DNA of 64,000 bases from Synechococcus sp. HK05 (lineage in GTDB: Bacteria > Cyanobacteriota > Cyanobacteriia > PCC-6307 > Cyanobiaceae). This document shows, one piece after another, positions 10,912 to 20,589 of this stretch. How positions within the stretch are numbered: position 1 is the stretch's first letter; each line of letters starts with the position of its first letter. The DNA lies in NCBI RefSeq assembly GCF_019104765.1, contig NZ_JAHRXJ010000002.1, forward strand, positions 291,879 through 355,878. Direction: 5' to 3'. The notes under the pieces are model-generated. The model saw only the letters and a list, made by a program, of their open reading frames with translations, was not told the DNA's origin and did no database searches. Both the position numbers and the translations under genes were made by a program.

Positions 10912-12452
10912 CCCGCTTTGGCCAGCCGCTCGAGCACCTGTTCCAGCGCGTAGCCGAACAGCGCTGGATCGGGATCGTTCTGGCCCACATCGGCCAGGCC
11001 CAGTTCGGCCCAGCGCGCATCCAGGCGCGCCTCCAGTTCCACCGGACGGCTGAGGGGTTCACCCCAGGGGTGGTTGCGCTCAGGGCCGAGCTTGGTGGTG
11101 GCGTCGATCGCCAGGCGGCCACCGAGGCCCAGCTGCTCGCTGGCGAAATCGAGGGTGTCGAAGGGGGTGTCCTCCACCACGATCAGATCCCGCTGCGGAT
11201 CCACCAGGGCACTGATCGCCCAGATCACCTGGCGTGGATCGCGGATGTTGATGGATTTGTCCACCACCACCACGAACTTGGTGTATGTGAACTGGGGCAG
11301 GGCCGTCCAGAACGCCATGGCGGCGCGCTTGGCCTGGCCGGGGTAGGCCTTGTCGATCGCGATCACGGCCAGCTTGTAGCTGAGGCCCTCCATCGGCAGG
11401 AAGAAATCCACGATCTCCGGGATCTGCTGCCGCAGGATCGGCGTGTAGATGCGGTTGAGGGCGATGGCGAGCATCGCGTCCTCCTTGGGAGGCCGGCCGC
11501 TGAAGGTGGTGAAGTAAATCGGGTTGCGCCGTTGGGTGACGCACTGGATGCGCACCAGCGGTGAGGGTTCCACGCCGCCGTAGAAGCCCATGTGATCGCC
11601 GAAGGGGCCATCAGCCAGCTCCTCCCCCGGCGTGATCGTGCCTTCGAGCACCACTTCGCTGTGGCTGGGCACTTCCAGGTTCACCGTTTTGCACTTGGCC
11701 AGCCGGACGCCTTCGCCGGCATAGAGGCCGGCAAACAGCCACTCGCTCAGCTGCACGGGGATCGGTGTGGCCGCCGCCATCACCAGCAGCGGATGCACGC
11801 CGATGGCGATGGCGATCTCCAGCTTCTTGCCGAGGGCCGCCGCCTTGCGCAGGTGGCGCGCACCGCCGCGCACGCTCAGCCAGTGCACGGTCATCGTGTT
11901 GATCGACTGCTGCTGCAGCCGGTACACCCCCACATTCGGGGTGCCGGTTTCTGGGTCTTTGGTGATCACCAGGCCCAGGGTGAGGATGCGGCCGCCATCG
12001 CCCGGCCAGGGGCGCAGCAGGGGCAGCGCATCGAGGTTCACCGCCTCACCCTTGAACACCTCCTGGCGGCAGGGGGGCGTGAGATCAAGGTCGGGGCGTG
12101 CCTTCAGCACGTCGAGCAGCACCGAGCCGAAGCGCAACGCCTCACGGGCGCCTTTGGGAGGCCGCGGTTGCTGGAGCAGGGCCAGGCGCTCACCGAGCGC
12201 CTCCAGCTCCTCGGGCCGCTCCATGCCCATGCTCCAGAGAACCCGCTCCTGGGTGCCCATCAAATTGATCGCCACCGGCATCGCGCTGCCGATCACGTTC
12301 TCGAACAGCAGCGCCGGCCCGCCGCAGCTCAGCACCCGGTCGGCGATCGCCGCCAACTCCAGATCCGGATCCACTGGAGCCGTGATGCGGCGCAGCTGAC
12401 CGCGCTCCTCCAGCAGCTTCAGAAACCCGCGCAGGTCGCGCTGCGAACCCAT
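10908..12452 (-). CDS. ubiD: UbiD-family (de)carboxylase
   Basis: A 514-residue UbiD-type enzyme that uses prenylated FMN to decarboxylate aromatic acids. Recognisable family blocks are RGFLKLLEERGQLRRI at the start, TVHWLSVRGGARHL, the GPFGDHMGFYGG active-site region and YTKFVVVVDKSINIRD. In cyanobacteria the expected substrate is the prenylated 4-hydroxybenzoate intermediate of plastoquinone synthesis; that role is knowledge-based inference. The ATG at 12452 is preferred over the in-frame TTG at 12461. First gene of the minus-strand operon and divergent from comB with a gap of 60 bases that must hold both promoters. Confidence 0.9.
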   Translation of the reverse strand: MGSQRDLRGFLKLLEERGQLRRITAPVDPDLELAAIADRVLSCGGPALLFENVIGSAMPVAINLMGTQERVLWSMGMERPEELEALGERLALLQQPRPPKGAREALRFGSVLLDVLKARPDLDLTPPCRQEVFKGEAVNLDALPLLRPWPGDGGRILTLGLVITKDPETGTPNVGVYRLQQQSINTMTVHWLSVRGGARHLRKAAALGKKLEIAIAIGVHPLLVMAAATPIPVQLSEWLFAGLYAGEGVRLAKCKTVNLEVPSHSEVVLEGTITPGEELADGPFGDHMGFYGGVEPSPLVRIQCVTQRRNPIYFTTFSGRPPKEDAMLAIALNRIYTPILRQQIPEIVDFFLPMEGLSYKLAVIAIDKAYPGQAKRAAMAFWTALPQFTYTKFVVVVDKSINIRDPRQVIWAISALVDPQRDLIVVEDTPFDTLDFASEQLGLGGRLAIDATTKLGPERNHPWGEPLSRPVELEARLDARWAELGLADVGQNDPDPALFGYALEQVLERLAKAG

Positions 12453-12512
12453 TGCCTGCAAAGCGCCACCGTGTGGTGCCTACTGTGACGCACCCCTTCC
12501 GCCACTGCGGCC

Positions 12513-13268
12513 GTGCAGATCTCCTATTTCCACACCTCTGAGTGCGTGCCGGCCGTGCGCCCTGTGGCCGAGGGCGGCCCCGATGCGGCGGTGGTGATCG
12601 ATGTGCTGCGGGCCACCACCACGATTGCCTGGTCGCTGGAGAACGGTGCGGAGGCGATCCAGGCCTTTGCTGATCTGGGCGAACTGGATGCCACGGCGGC
12701 CGCTTGGCCGGCGGAGCGCCGCCTGCGGGCCGGTGAGCGCGGCGGCAAGCGGGTGGATGGCTACGACCTGGGCAATTCCCCGTTGGCGGTGACGCCGGAG
12801 CTGGTGGGGGGCAAGCGCATTTTCATGAGCACCACCAATGGCACCCGCTCGCTGGAGGCGGTGAAAGCCGTGCCGCTGCTGGTGACGGCCTGCCTGCCCA
12901 ACCGCACCGCCGTGGCCCGCCGCCTGATCGAGCGCGATTGCCGCCAGGTGTGGATCGTGGGCAGCGGCTGGGAAGGCGATTACTCCCTGGAAGACAGCCT
13001 GGCGGCTGGTGCTGTGGTGTCGGCGGCGCTGGAGCTGGCGGTGTCGCCCCACGTGGGTGTGCGCTGCGCCAACGATGAGGCCCTGGCGGCCCTGGCCCTC
13101 TGGCAGCAATGGCACACCGACACCGAAACCTGCCTGCGGGCCGCCAGCCACGGCCAACGCCTGATCGGCATCGGCAACCACGACGTCGACTTCGCCTGCT
13201 GCGCCGCTGTGGACAACCTCACGATCGTGCCCACCCAGACCAGCCCCGGAGTGCTCCAGGGGGCCTGA
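12513..13268 (+). CDS. comB: ComB-family 2-phosphosulfolactate phosphatase
   Basis: A 251-residue protein of the ComB family, Mg-dependent phosphatases first described in coenzyme M synthesis and widely present in cyanobacteria, where their physiological substrate is unclear. Seen: [23 protein letters not shown] near the N terminus, [27 protein letters not shown] in the middle and [18 protein letters not shown], all family hallmarks. The start is GTG at 12513. It heads a plus-strand run with the Nit1-like gene, amiC and murI. Confidence 0.88.
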   Translation: MQISYFHTSECVPAVRPVAEGGPDAAVVIDVLRATTTIAWSLENGAEAIQAFADLGELDATAAAWPAERRLRAGERGGKRVDGYDLGNSPLAVTPELVGGKRIFMSTTNGTRSLEAVKAVPLLVTACLPNRTAVARRLIERDCRQVWIVGSGWEGDYSLEDSLAAGAVVSAALELAVSPHVGVRCANDEALAALALWQQWHTDTETCLRAASHGQRLIGIGNHDVDFACCAAVDNLTIVPTQTSPGVLQGA

Positions 13269-13317
13269 GGGCCCTTGCCGGCACCCTTACAGTGCGCGGA
13301 TCGGTAAAACGCAAGCG

Positions 13318-14136
13318 GTGACAAGCTTTCTGGCAGCAGCGATCCAGCTCACCAGCACCGCTGATCCCGACGCGAACTTCGCGGCGGCGGAGGAGCAGAT
13401 CGATCTGGCGGTTCGCCGCGGCGCCGAACTGGTGGGGCTGCCCGAAAACTTCGCCTTCATGGGCGATGACGAGCACCGCCTCGAGATCGCCCCTCAGCTG
13501 GCCGAGCGGGCCCAGCAGTTTTTGATCACCATGGCCCGCCGCTACCAGGTAACGCTCCTGGGCGGTGGCTACCCCGTGCCGGCTGGAGAGCGGCTCACCA
13601 GCAACCGCGCCGAGCTGGTGGGCAAAGACGGCCAGATCCTCGCCCGCTACGACAAGATCCACCTCTTCGATGTGGACCTCCCCGACGGCAACACCTACCG
13701 GGAGTCGGCCACGGTGCAGCCCGGCGACGCGCTGCCGCCGGTGGTGGATGTGCCTGGCCTCTGCCGCGTGGGTCTCTCTATCTGTTACGACGTGCGCTTC
13801 CCCGAGCTCTACCGGCATCTGGCCAGCGCCGGTGCGGATGTGTTGTTCATTCCGGCGGCCTTCACCGCTTTCACCGGCAAGGACCACTGGCAGGTGCTGC
13901 TGCAGGCCCGCGCCATTGAAAACACGGCCTACGTGCTGGCTCCGGCCCAGACCGGTCATCACGGCGGCCGCCGCCAGACTCACGGCCATGCCCTGGTGAT
14001 CGATCCCTGGGGAACGGTGCTCTCGGATGCGGGCAGCGCTCCCGGTCAGGCTGTGGCACCGGTGGATGTGCAACACCGCCAGCGCATTCAGGCCCAGATG
14101 CCGAGCCTGCAGCACCGGCGCCCGGCCCTGTTCTGA
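13318..14136 (+). CDS. Carbon-nitrogen hydrolase, Nit1 (deaminated-glutathione amidase) type
   Basis: A 272-residue nitrilase-superfamily amidase with the catalytic triad visible as E43 (LPENFAF), K113 (YDKIHLFD) and C156 (SICYDVRFPELYR). Segments such as PAAFTAFTGKDHWQVLLQARAIE and HGHALVIDPWG match the Nit1 branch, which hydrolyses deaminated glutathione made by transaminase side reactions; a Nit2-type omega-amidase is the main alternative. GTG start at 13318, 49 bases after comB; 3 bases separate its stop from amiC. Confidence 0.87.
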   Translation: MTSFLAAAIQLTSTADPDANFAAAEEQIDLAVRRGAELVGLPENFAFMGDDEHRLEIAPQLAERAQQFLITMARRYQVTLLGGGYPVPAGERLTSNRAELVGKDGQILARYDKIHLFDVDLPDGNTYRESATVQPGDALPPVVDVPGLCRVGLSICYDVRFPELYRHLASAGADVLFIPAAFTAFTGKDHWQVLLQARAIENTAYVLAPAQTGHHGGRRQTHGHALVIDPWGTVLSDAGSAPGQAVAPVDVQHRQRIQAQMPSLQHRRPALF

Positions 14137-14139
14137 GCT

Positions 14140-15252
14140 GTGAGGGCGTTGTTCTCCTCCCGCCTGTGGGCGCGTTTGTCGGGGCTGGCCTTGGCCGCTT
14201 CAGTTCCGATCGTGTGCCTGGCTTCAGCGTTGCCAGCGTGGGCGGGCAGTGCCCTGGCCGCCTGGCGGATCAACCGCTCTGGTGCGCTTGAGCTGCGCAC
14301 GCCACCTGGCACCAGCATCGAAGCCTTCTTTGAGGAGGGTCGTGGCCTGGTGGGCCCCAAGCTCTGGCTGGATCTGCCGGGTGCCCCCTCCCGCAGCCGC
14401 AGCGTGCGCGGCAATGGCGCCATTCGTGAAGTGCGGGTCGGTCGGCCCACTGACAACACCACGCGGCTGGTGGTGGAATTTCGTCCGGGCACCAAGCTCG
14501 ACCCCGCGGAGTTGCGTTTGGTGGGCACCAGCGCCGACCGCTGGCAGATGCAGCTGGGTGAGGTGGTGAGTGGCATCAACCCCTTCGGTGAGGGTGACCT
14601 GGATGCGCCATCCACGCCGAGTTGGCGGGCGCGTCCACCGGGCGCTGGGGTGCCCACCGGGCCGATGCCCTCGCTGGAAGGGCTGCCCAGCGTGCCGCGC
14701 GATCGCTACAAGGTGGTGATTGATCCCGGGCATGGCGGCCCTGACCCCGGGGCTGTGGGCATCAAGGGCTTGCGGGAAACCGATGTGGTGCTCGATGTGA
14801 GCTTGCAGGTGGCGCAGATCCTGCAGGCCAAAGGTGTGCAGGTGCTGCTCACCCGCACTTCGGAAGTGGATGTTGATCTCCCGCCCCGGGTGGCCCTCGC
14901 CAACAACAACCGGGCTGATCTGTTTTTGAGCATTCATGCCAATGCGCTGAGCATGTCGCGCCCGGATGTGAACGGCATCGAAACCTTCTATTTCCAAGAC
15001 GGGCCCTCCAAACGGCTGGCGGAGGCGGTGCAGCTGCAGATGCTGCGGGTGTCCCCGGGGAGCCCTGATCGGGGCGCACGCCCGGGTCGCTTCTTTGTGA
15101 TTCGCCGCACCGTGATGCCGGCGGCCCTGGCGGAGATGGGCTTTGTCACGGGTCAGCTCGATGCGCCGCGCCTGGCGGACCCTGCGTTCCGGCGGCGGAT
15201 GGCCGTGGCCATTGCCACCGGCTTGCTCAATTACCTGGTCGCCAATCCATGA
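14140..15252 (+). CDS. amiC: N-acetylmuramoyl-L-alanine amidase with AMIN domain (AmiC type)
   Basis: A 370-residue exported cell-wall hydrolase. Parts in order: signal peptide (residues 1-30, LALAASVPIVCLASALPAWA), AMIN peptidoglycan-targeting domain (about 35-150), linker, and an Amidase_3 catalytic domain (about 190-368). Zinc-binding residues are visible in VIDPGHGGPDPG, in LRETDVVLD, in LFLSIHANA and in the late AALAEMGFVT Glu segment. Such enzymes cut the stem peptide from glycan at septa, and AMIN-AmiC proteins of filamentous cyanobacteria drill septal pores. Its stop overlaps the murI start by 4 bases (ATGA). Confidence 0.92.
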   Translation: MRALFSSRLWARLSGLALAASVPIVCLASALPAWAGSALAAWRINRSGALELRTPPGTSIEAFFEEGRGLVGPKLWLDLPGAPSRSRSVRGNGAIREVRVGRPTDNTTRLVVEFRPGTKLDPAELRLVGTSADRWQMQLGEVVSGINPFGEGDLDAPSTPSWRARPPGAGVPTGPMPSLEGLPSVPRDRYKVVIDPGHGGPDPGAVGIKGLRETDVVLDVSLQVAQILQAKGVQVLLTRTSEVDVDLPPRVALANNNRADLFLSIHANALSMSRPDVNGIETFYFQDGPSKRLAEAVQLQMLRVSPGSPDRGARPGRFFVIRRTVMPAALAEMGFVTGQLDAPRLADPAFRRRMAVAIATGLLNYLVANP

Positions 15253-16067
15253 GCGGCGCACCCATCGGCATCTTTGATTCCGGCTTGGGGGGCTTGAGTG
15301 TCTGGCGGCAGGTGGTGCATCACCTGCCTGGTGAATCGGTGATCTACCTGGCGGATCAGGCCCATGTGCCCTACGGGCAGCGATCGGCTGAGGAGATCCA
15401 GGCCTACTGCAATGAGATTGCGGCGCAGTTGATCAGCATGGGCTGCAAGGCGATTGTGGTGGCCTGCAACACCGCTTCAGCCGTGGCGCTGGAGCCGTTG
15501 CGTGGGGCCTTTCCGCAGCTGCCGATCCTGGGGCTGGAACCCGCTGTGAAGCCCGCTGTGGAGCTCACGCGCAGCGGTGTGGTGGGAGTGATGGCTACAC
15601 CGGCCACTTTCCAGGGTGAGCTCTACCGAGCCACCGTGGGGCGCTGGGCCGGTGATGTGCAGGTGGTGGAGCAGGTGTGCATTGGCCTGGCCGATCTTGT
15701 GGAGATGGGCGAGCTGGAGGGGGAACGCTGTGATGCCCTGCTGCGCAGTTTTCTCAACCCAATGCTCAAGGCCGGCGCCGACACGATCGTGCTGGGGTGC
15801 ACCCACTACCCGTTTGTGATTGAGGCGATTCGACGGTTGGTTGGGCCTGGCCTGGCTGTGCTGGATCCAGCCCCAGCTGTGGCACGCCATCTGGGAGAGG
15901 TGCTGGCTGCTCAGGGGTTGCTGAGCGGCGGCTCCGGCGGGCGGGAGCTGCGCTTTTTCACGAGCGCCCAACCCGAGCGGTTTGATCGCGCGGTGGCCCG
16001 GCTGGTGGGTGCCCGTTGCATCAGTCAGCCCCTGGTCTGGCATCAGGGGCATTTGCATCACAGATGA
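15249..16067 (+). CDS. murI: MurI, glutamate racemase
   Basis: A 272-residue cofactor-independent racemase supplying D-Glu for peptidoglycan. Both catalytic cysteines are present: C73 in VVACNTASA and the second near residue 183 in VLGCTHYPF. The opening PIGIFDSGLGGLSVWR is the family signature. Coupled by a 4-base overlap to the upstream amidase gene, so wall synthesis and wall cleavage functions share a transcript. Confidence 0.96.
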   Translation: MSGAPIGIFDSGLGGLSVWRQVVHHLPGESVIYLADQAHVPYGQRSAEEIQAYCNEIAAQLISMGCKAIVVACNTASAVALEPLRGAFPQLPILGLEPAVKPAVELTRSGVVGVMATPATFQGELYRATVGRWAGDVQVVEQVCIGLADLVEMGELEGERCDALLRSFLNPMLKAGADTIVLGCTHYPFVIEAIRRLVGPGLAVLDPAPAVARHLGEVLAAQGLLSGGSGGRELRFFTSAQPERFDRAVARLVGARCISQPLVWHQGHLHHR

Positions 16068-16118
16068 GCCAGCGCCAGCCAGGGTGCGCCTCCTAGGATT
16101 CGGCCACCGCAGGGGGTC

Positions 16119-17090
16119 ATGGCCACGGTTGCAGAGCTGCTTCAGCCCGTCGAGGCCGACCTCGAGGCCCTGCTGAGCGATCTGCGCAGCCTGATCGGAG
16201 CGGGGCACCCGATCCTTCAGGCTGCTGCAGAGCATCTGTTCAGCGCCGGAGGCAAGCGCCTGCGCCCCGGCATCGTGCTGCTGGTGTCACGAGCGCTGGC
16301 CGCCGATGGCGAGCTCACCGCACGCCACCGGCGCCTGGCGGAGATCACTGAGATGATCCACACCGCCTCGCTCGTGCACGACGACGTGGTGGATGAAGCC
16401 AGTACCCGTCGCGGTGTGGACACCGTGCACAGCCGCTTCAACCACCGGGTGGCTGTGTTGGCCGGCGATTTTCTATTTGCCCAGGCCAGCTGGCATCTCG
16501 CCAACCTCGATGACCTCGAGGTGGTGAAGCTGCTGTCCCGCGTGATCATGGACCTCGCCGACGGTGAGGTGAAGCAGGGCCTGTTCCGCTACGACACCGG
16601 CCAGAGCTTCGAGACCTACCTCGAAAAGAGCTACTGCAAAACCGCCTCATTGATCGCCAACAGCGCCCGCGCTGCAGGTGTGCTGAGCGGCCTTCCCGCC
16701 CACCAGCTCGATGAGCTGTACCGCTTCGGCCGCCAGCTGGGTTTGGCCTTCCAGGTGGTCGACGACATTCTCGATTTCACCGGCAGCGATCAGCAGCTGG
16801 GTAAACCCGCCGCCAGTGACCTGGCCACGGGTTATCTCACCGCCCCAGCCCTGTATGCCCTCGAGGAGCACCCTGCACTGGCCGGGCTGATTGAGCGGGA
16901 GTTCAGCGAAGACGGCGATCTCGATCAAGCCCTCGAGCTTGTGCGCAACAGCCAGGCCATCCAGCGCTCCCGTGCTCTCGCTGAAGGGTTCGCGAACGAG
17001 GCGCGTGAGTCCATTAGCTGGCTGCCCGCCTCGGATTGCCGCAGTGCCCTGCTGGCGCTGCCGGAGTTTGTGCTCAGCCGGCTCTACTGA
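16119..17090 (+). CDS. sds: Solanesyl (all-trans polyprenyl) diphosphate synthase
   Basis: A 323-residue trans-isoprenyl diphosphate synthase. The two aspartate-rich motifs are HDDVVDE near residue 88 and QVVDDILDF near residue 214, and AGGKRLRPGIVLL lies upstream as expected. In cyanobacteria this enzyme makes the C45 tail of plastoquinone; the chain length is inferred from family, not readable here. An AGGGGG purine run sits just upstream of the ATG as ribosome-binding site, and TAGGAT 20 bases upstream could be a -10 element. Its 3' end overlaps convergent HAD gene by 7 bases. Confidence 0.92.
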   Translation: MATVAELLQPVEADLEALLSDLRSLIGAGHPILQAAAEHLFSAGGKRLRPGIVLLVSRALAADGELTARHRRLAEITEMIHTASLVHDDVVDEASTRRGVDTVHSRFNHRVAVLAGDFLFAQASWHLANLDDLEVVKLLSRVIMDLADGEVKQGLFRYDTGQSFETYLEKSYCKTASLIANSARAAGVLSGLPAHQLDELYRFGRQLGLAFQVVDDILDFTGSDQQLGKPAASDLATGYLTAPALYALEEHPALAGLIEREFSEDGDLDQALELVRNSQAIQRSRALAEGFANEARESISWLPASDCRSALLALPEFVLSRLY

Positions 17091-17758
17091 AGCGCCGCGA
17101 TCACCTCAGCCAAGCTGACGAGGAAGCGGTCAATCCCGGGATACAGCGCACGGCGTTGCTCAGCATTGAGGTGGTTGGGGGGCAGCACATGCACGTGGCA
17201 TCCCGCTGCACGGGCCGCCTGCACGCCTGCTGGTGAATCTTCAAAGGCCCAGCAGTGTTGGGCATCCACGCCCAATCGCTCAGCCGCCAGCAGGAACACA
17301 TCCGGTGCCGGTTTGCCCTGGCCCAGATGGGGGTCATCGCCGTGCACCCGCACGCTGATGGCGGCCAGCCAGGGATGGGGTGACGCCTTGAGGGCCACGG
17401 CGGCCTTGGAACTGCTGGTGGCCAGGGCCATGGGAATGCCCAAGGCCCCGCAGCGTTCCACCAGCTCCGGTGCCCCTGGCATCGGTGCGGCCTGGACCAG
17501 CAGCGCCTCGGCGATGGGCTGGCGCACGGCCAGCAGGGCATCGCGGCTGGGGGCCGGGTTGGCACCATCCGCGCTGATCCACTGCCGCACCTGATCGGCG
17601 CAGTCGTGGCGGCGGCGACCCCGCAGGGCCAACAGCTCAGCGGGAGTCAGGGGCCTGCCGAAATGGCTGGAGGCCTGCTGCCAGGCTTCCGCATGCAGCG
17701 GTTCGGTGTCGAGCAGCAGCCCGTCGAGATCGAACAGGCAGGCGGCGGGGCGGACCAT
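17084..17758 (-). CDS. HAD-superfamily phosphatase (beta-phosphoglucomutase / GPP-like)
   Basis: About 224 residues with the HAD subfamily IA layout: motif I CLFDLDGLLLDTEPLH at the very start, a helical cap, motif II around ATSSSKAAV, and motif III-IV KPAPDVFLLAAERLG ... AFEDSPAGVQAARAAG. These dephosphorylate small sugars or phosphoglycolate-like compounds; the substrate cannot be told. The ATG at 17758 puts motif I right at the N terminus; an upstream ATG at 17797 would add 13 residues. Confidence 0.85.
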   Translation of the reverse strand: MVRPAACLFDLDGLLLDTEPLHAEAWQQASSHFGRPLTPAELLALRGRRRHDCADQVRQWISADGANPAPSRDALLAVRQPIAEALLVQAAPMPGAPELVERCGALGIPMALATSSSKAAVALKASPHPWLAAISVRVHGDDPHLGQGKPAPDVFLLAAERLGVDAQHCWAFEDSPAGVQAARAAGCHVHVLPPNHLNAEQRRALYPGIDRFLVSLAEVIAALQ

Positions 17759-17868
17759 CCACCCATCCTGAATCAGCACCGATCCGCCTGCGCCCATTAC
17801 AGGCCTGCCGCTTGAGCGCTCAAGCCCCTTGCTGGCTCGCTTGAATGGGCGCGCCTGCCCCTGCCCGC

Positions 17869-19863
17869 ATGTCTGAGGCCCAGACCAGCCCCGCTGCCTC
17901 CACCACGATCGAATCGGTGCTGCAGGAGCAGCGGGTGTTTGAGCCGCCGGCCGCGTTGGCGGCCGGTGCCGCGATCGGGTCGCTGGAGGCCTACCGACAG
18001 GTGGCCGCGCAGGCTCAGCAGGACCCGGATCAGTTCTGGGGCGAGGCCGCCCGGCGTGAGTTGCACTGGTTCGAACCGTTTCACACGGTGCTCGATTGGA
18101 GCAATCCCCCGTTTGCGCGTTGGTTTGAAGGCGGCACCACCAACCTCAGCTACAACTGCCTCGATCGCCATCTCGAGGGGCCCCGCGCCGACAAGACAGC
18201 GCTGATCTGGGAAGGAGAACCCGGCGATACCCGCACCTTCACCTACCGGCAGCTGCACGCCGAGGTGTGCAAGGCGGCCAATGCGCTCAAGGCGCTCGGC
18301 ATCGGCAAGGGCGATCTGGTGGCGCTTTACATGCCGATGGTGCCGGAGGCGGCGATCGCCATGCTCGCCTGCGCCCGCATCGGTGCGCCCCATTCCGTGG
18401 TGTTCGGTGGGTTTTCGGCTGACGCCCTGCGTGATCGCCTGATCGATGGCGAGGCCAAGGCGGTGATCACCGCCGATGGCGGCTTCCGCAAGGACAAGCC
18501 AGTGCCGCTCAAGCCCGCCGTGGATGAGGCCCTCGGCAGCAACGGTGGTGCGCCGAGCGTTGAGCACGTGCTGGTGGTGAAGCGCATCGAGAGCGATTGC
18601 CCGATGCAGACCGGCCGCGACCACTGGTGGCACGACGTGGTGGACGCCCAGAGCGCCGACTGCCCCGCTGCGCCCATGGCGAGTGAAGACCGGCTGTTCG
18701 TGCTCTACACCTCAGGGTCTACGGGCAAACCCAAAGGGGTGGTGCACACCACTGCTGGTTACAACCTCTGGGCCCATCTCACCTTCCAGTGGATTTTTGA
18801 TCTCAAGGAGAACGACATCCACTGGTGCACCGCCGATGTGGGCTGGATCACGGGGCACAGCTACATCGTCTACGGCCCGTTGTCGAACGGCGCCACCACG
18901 GTGATGTACGAGGGTGCGCCGCGCCCCAGCAAGCCCGGTGCCTTCTGGGAGGTAATCCAGAAGCACAAGTGCACGATCTTTTACACCGCCCCCACGGCGA
19001 TCCGCGCCTTCATGAAGAGCGGCCGCGAGGTGCCGGACCAATACGACATGAGTTCGCTGCGCATCCTCGGCACCGTGGGTGAGCCGATCAACCCCGAGGC
19101 CTGGATCTGGTATCGCGATGTGATCGGCGGCAACCGCTGCCCGATCGTGGATACCTGGTGGCAGACCGAAACCGGCGGCGTGATGATCAGCCCCCTTCCG
19201 GGCGCCACCCCCACCAAGCCCGGATCCGCCACCCTACCGTTGCCTGGCATCCAGGCCGACATCGTCGACCACGACGGCAACTCCCAGCCCGCTGATCAGG
19301 GGGGCTACCTCGCGATCCGCCGTCCCTGGCCAGGAATGATGCGCACCGTGCACGGTGACCCCGATCGCTTCCGCAAGAGCTACTGGGAGGAGATTCGCCC
19401 CGCCGATGGCTCCTGGCTTTACTTCGCCGGCGATGGTGCTCGCCGTGACAGCGATGGCTACTTCTGGGTGATGGGCCGCGTGGACGACGTGATCAACGTG
19501 AGCGGCCACCGCCTCGGCACGATGGAGATCGAGAGCGCCCTGGTGAGCCATCCGGCCGTGGCCGAAGCGGCCGTGGTGGGCCGGCCTGATGAGCTCAAGG
19601 GTGAAGGGATTGTGGCTTTTGTGACCCTGGAGGCCGGCCGCAGCGGAGACGACGCCCTGATCGCTGACCTGCGCGGCCATGTGGGCAAGGAGATCGGGCC
19701 GATCGCACGCCCCGATGTGATCAAGTTCAGCGATGCCCTGCCGAAAACCCGCAGTGGCAAGATCATGCGCCGCATTCTGCGTTCGTTGGCTGCGGGCCAG
19801 GAGGTGAGCGGCGACACCTCCACCCTTGAGGATCGCTCCGTGCTCGACGCACTGCGCGTCTGA
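17869..19863 (+). CDS. acs: Acetyl-CoA synthetase
   Basis: AMP-forming acetyl-CoA synthetase of 664 residues (672 if the ATG at 17845 is used). Seen: the adenylate-forming P-loop [11 protein letters not shown] near residue 283, [10 protein letters not shown], the hinge [22 protein letters not shown] and the C-terminal acetylation-target lysine motif TRSGKIMRR near residue 629. It activates acetate for lipid or central metabolism. Flanked by convergent DUF1350 gene with no gap. Confidence 0.96.
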   Translation: MSEAQTSPAASTTIESVLQEQRVFEPPAALAAGAAIGSLEAYRQVAAQAQQDPDQFWGEAARRELHWFEPFHTVLDWSNPPFARWFEGGTTNLSYNCLDRHLEGPRADKTALIWEGEPGDTRTFTYRQLHAEVCKAANALKALGIGKGDLVALYMPMVPEAAIAMLACARIGAPHSVVFGGFSADALRDRLIDGEAKAVITADGGFRKDKPVPLKPAVDEALGSNGGAPSVEHVLVVKRIESDCPMQTGRDHWWHDVVDAQSADCPAAPMASEDRLFVLYTSGSTGKPKGVVHTTAGYNLWAHLTFQWIFDLKENDIHWCTADVGWITGHSYIVYGPLSNGATTVMYEGAPRPSKPGAFWEVIQKHKCTIFYTAPTAIRAFMKSGREVPDQYDMSSLRILGTVGEPINPEAWIWYRDVIGGNRCPIVDTWWQTETGGVMISPLPGATPTKPGSATLPLPGIQADIVDHDGNSQPADQGGYLAIRRPWPGMMRTVHGDPDRFRKSYWEEIRPADGSWLYFAGDGARRDSDGYFWVMGRVDDVINVSGHRLGTMEIESALVSHPAVAEAAVVGRPDELKGEGIVAFVTLEAGRSGDDALIADLRGHVGKEIGPIARPDVIKFSDALPKTRSGKIMRRILRSLAAGQEVSGDTSTLEDRSVLDALRV

Positions 19864-20589
19864 TCAGGGTTGGCGACGCGCCGGTTGCCACCAACGGCAG
19901 ATCGTCTCCGCGAGCGAGTCGATCTGCCGTTGCCGGGCCGGATCATCGGCCCAGCTGCCCAGCAGGTTTTGGCGCAGGCCAGCGCTGGCTGGCGTGAGGT
20001 GATCCCCCGGCCGCTCCAGCAGCTCGGAGTGATCGTCAGGCCGTTGTTGCAGCACCGCCAGCAGCCTCGGCGACTGGTCGATGCCATCGCGGTTGAAGCG
20101 CACCAGCAGGTTGTTGGGCTGTCGGTAGTTCGCACCCACCAGCCGCAGGGTTTCGCTGGGGGAGGGGCTGAATTCGCTCTGGATGCCCAGCCGCGGCCCC
20201 AGTTCCGCCAACAGTGGCACGCTGCGTTCGGCTGAGAAGTTGTTGAAGCTCAGTGCCGCCAGGCCGCTGCAGCCGCGGCCATTGTCGGGGGCGAGCAGGT
20301 GAAGCTTGCAGCCCAGGCTGTGGCCCAAGCGCAGGGCAGCCAGGCTTTCAGGGCGGGCGGATCGGAACAGTTTCCAGGCCTCGTTGGCCTGGGCCTGATG
20401 ATCAAAGCCCGGCACATAACTCCAGGCCTGGATCGCCAGGCCGCGCCGGCTGAGGGCCTCCAGCAGGCGGCGGTAGCTGAGTTGCGGCGTGGCGGCCAGA
20501 TAGCTGCCACCGATGAACTGCACCAGCCCGAGGGGGGCTCCCCCTTCAGGTTCCAGACACCAAAGGCTGCCCCGCTGGCGCCAGCTCAT
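19864..20589 (-). CDS. DUF1350-family protein (alpha/beta-hydrolase-like)
   Basis: A 241-residue protein with the DUF1350 opening VQFIGGSYLAATPQLSYRRLLE and the GHSLGCKLHLL nucleophile-elbow-like segment near residue 88, found in cyanobacteria and plastids. The fold is probably alpha/beta hydrolase, but whether GHSLG is catalytic is untested. It overlaps the peroxiredoxin gene upstream by 4 bases, so the two are coupled. Confidence 0.82.
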   Translation of the reverse strand: MSWRQRGSLWCLEPEGGAPLGLVQFIGGSYLAATPQLSYRRLLEALSRRGLAIQAWSYVPGFDHQAQANEAWKLFRSARPESLAALRLGHSLGCKLHLLAPDNGRGCSGLAALSFNNFSAERSVPLLAELGPRLGIQSEFSPSPSETLRLVGANYRQPNNLLVRFNRDGIDQSPRLLAVLQQRPDDHSELLERPGDHLTPASAGLRQNLLGSWADDPARQRQIDSLAETICRWWQPARRQP

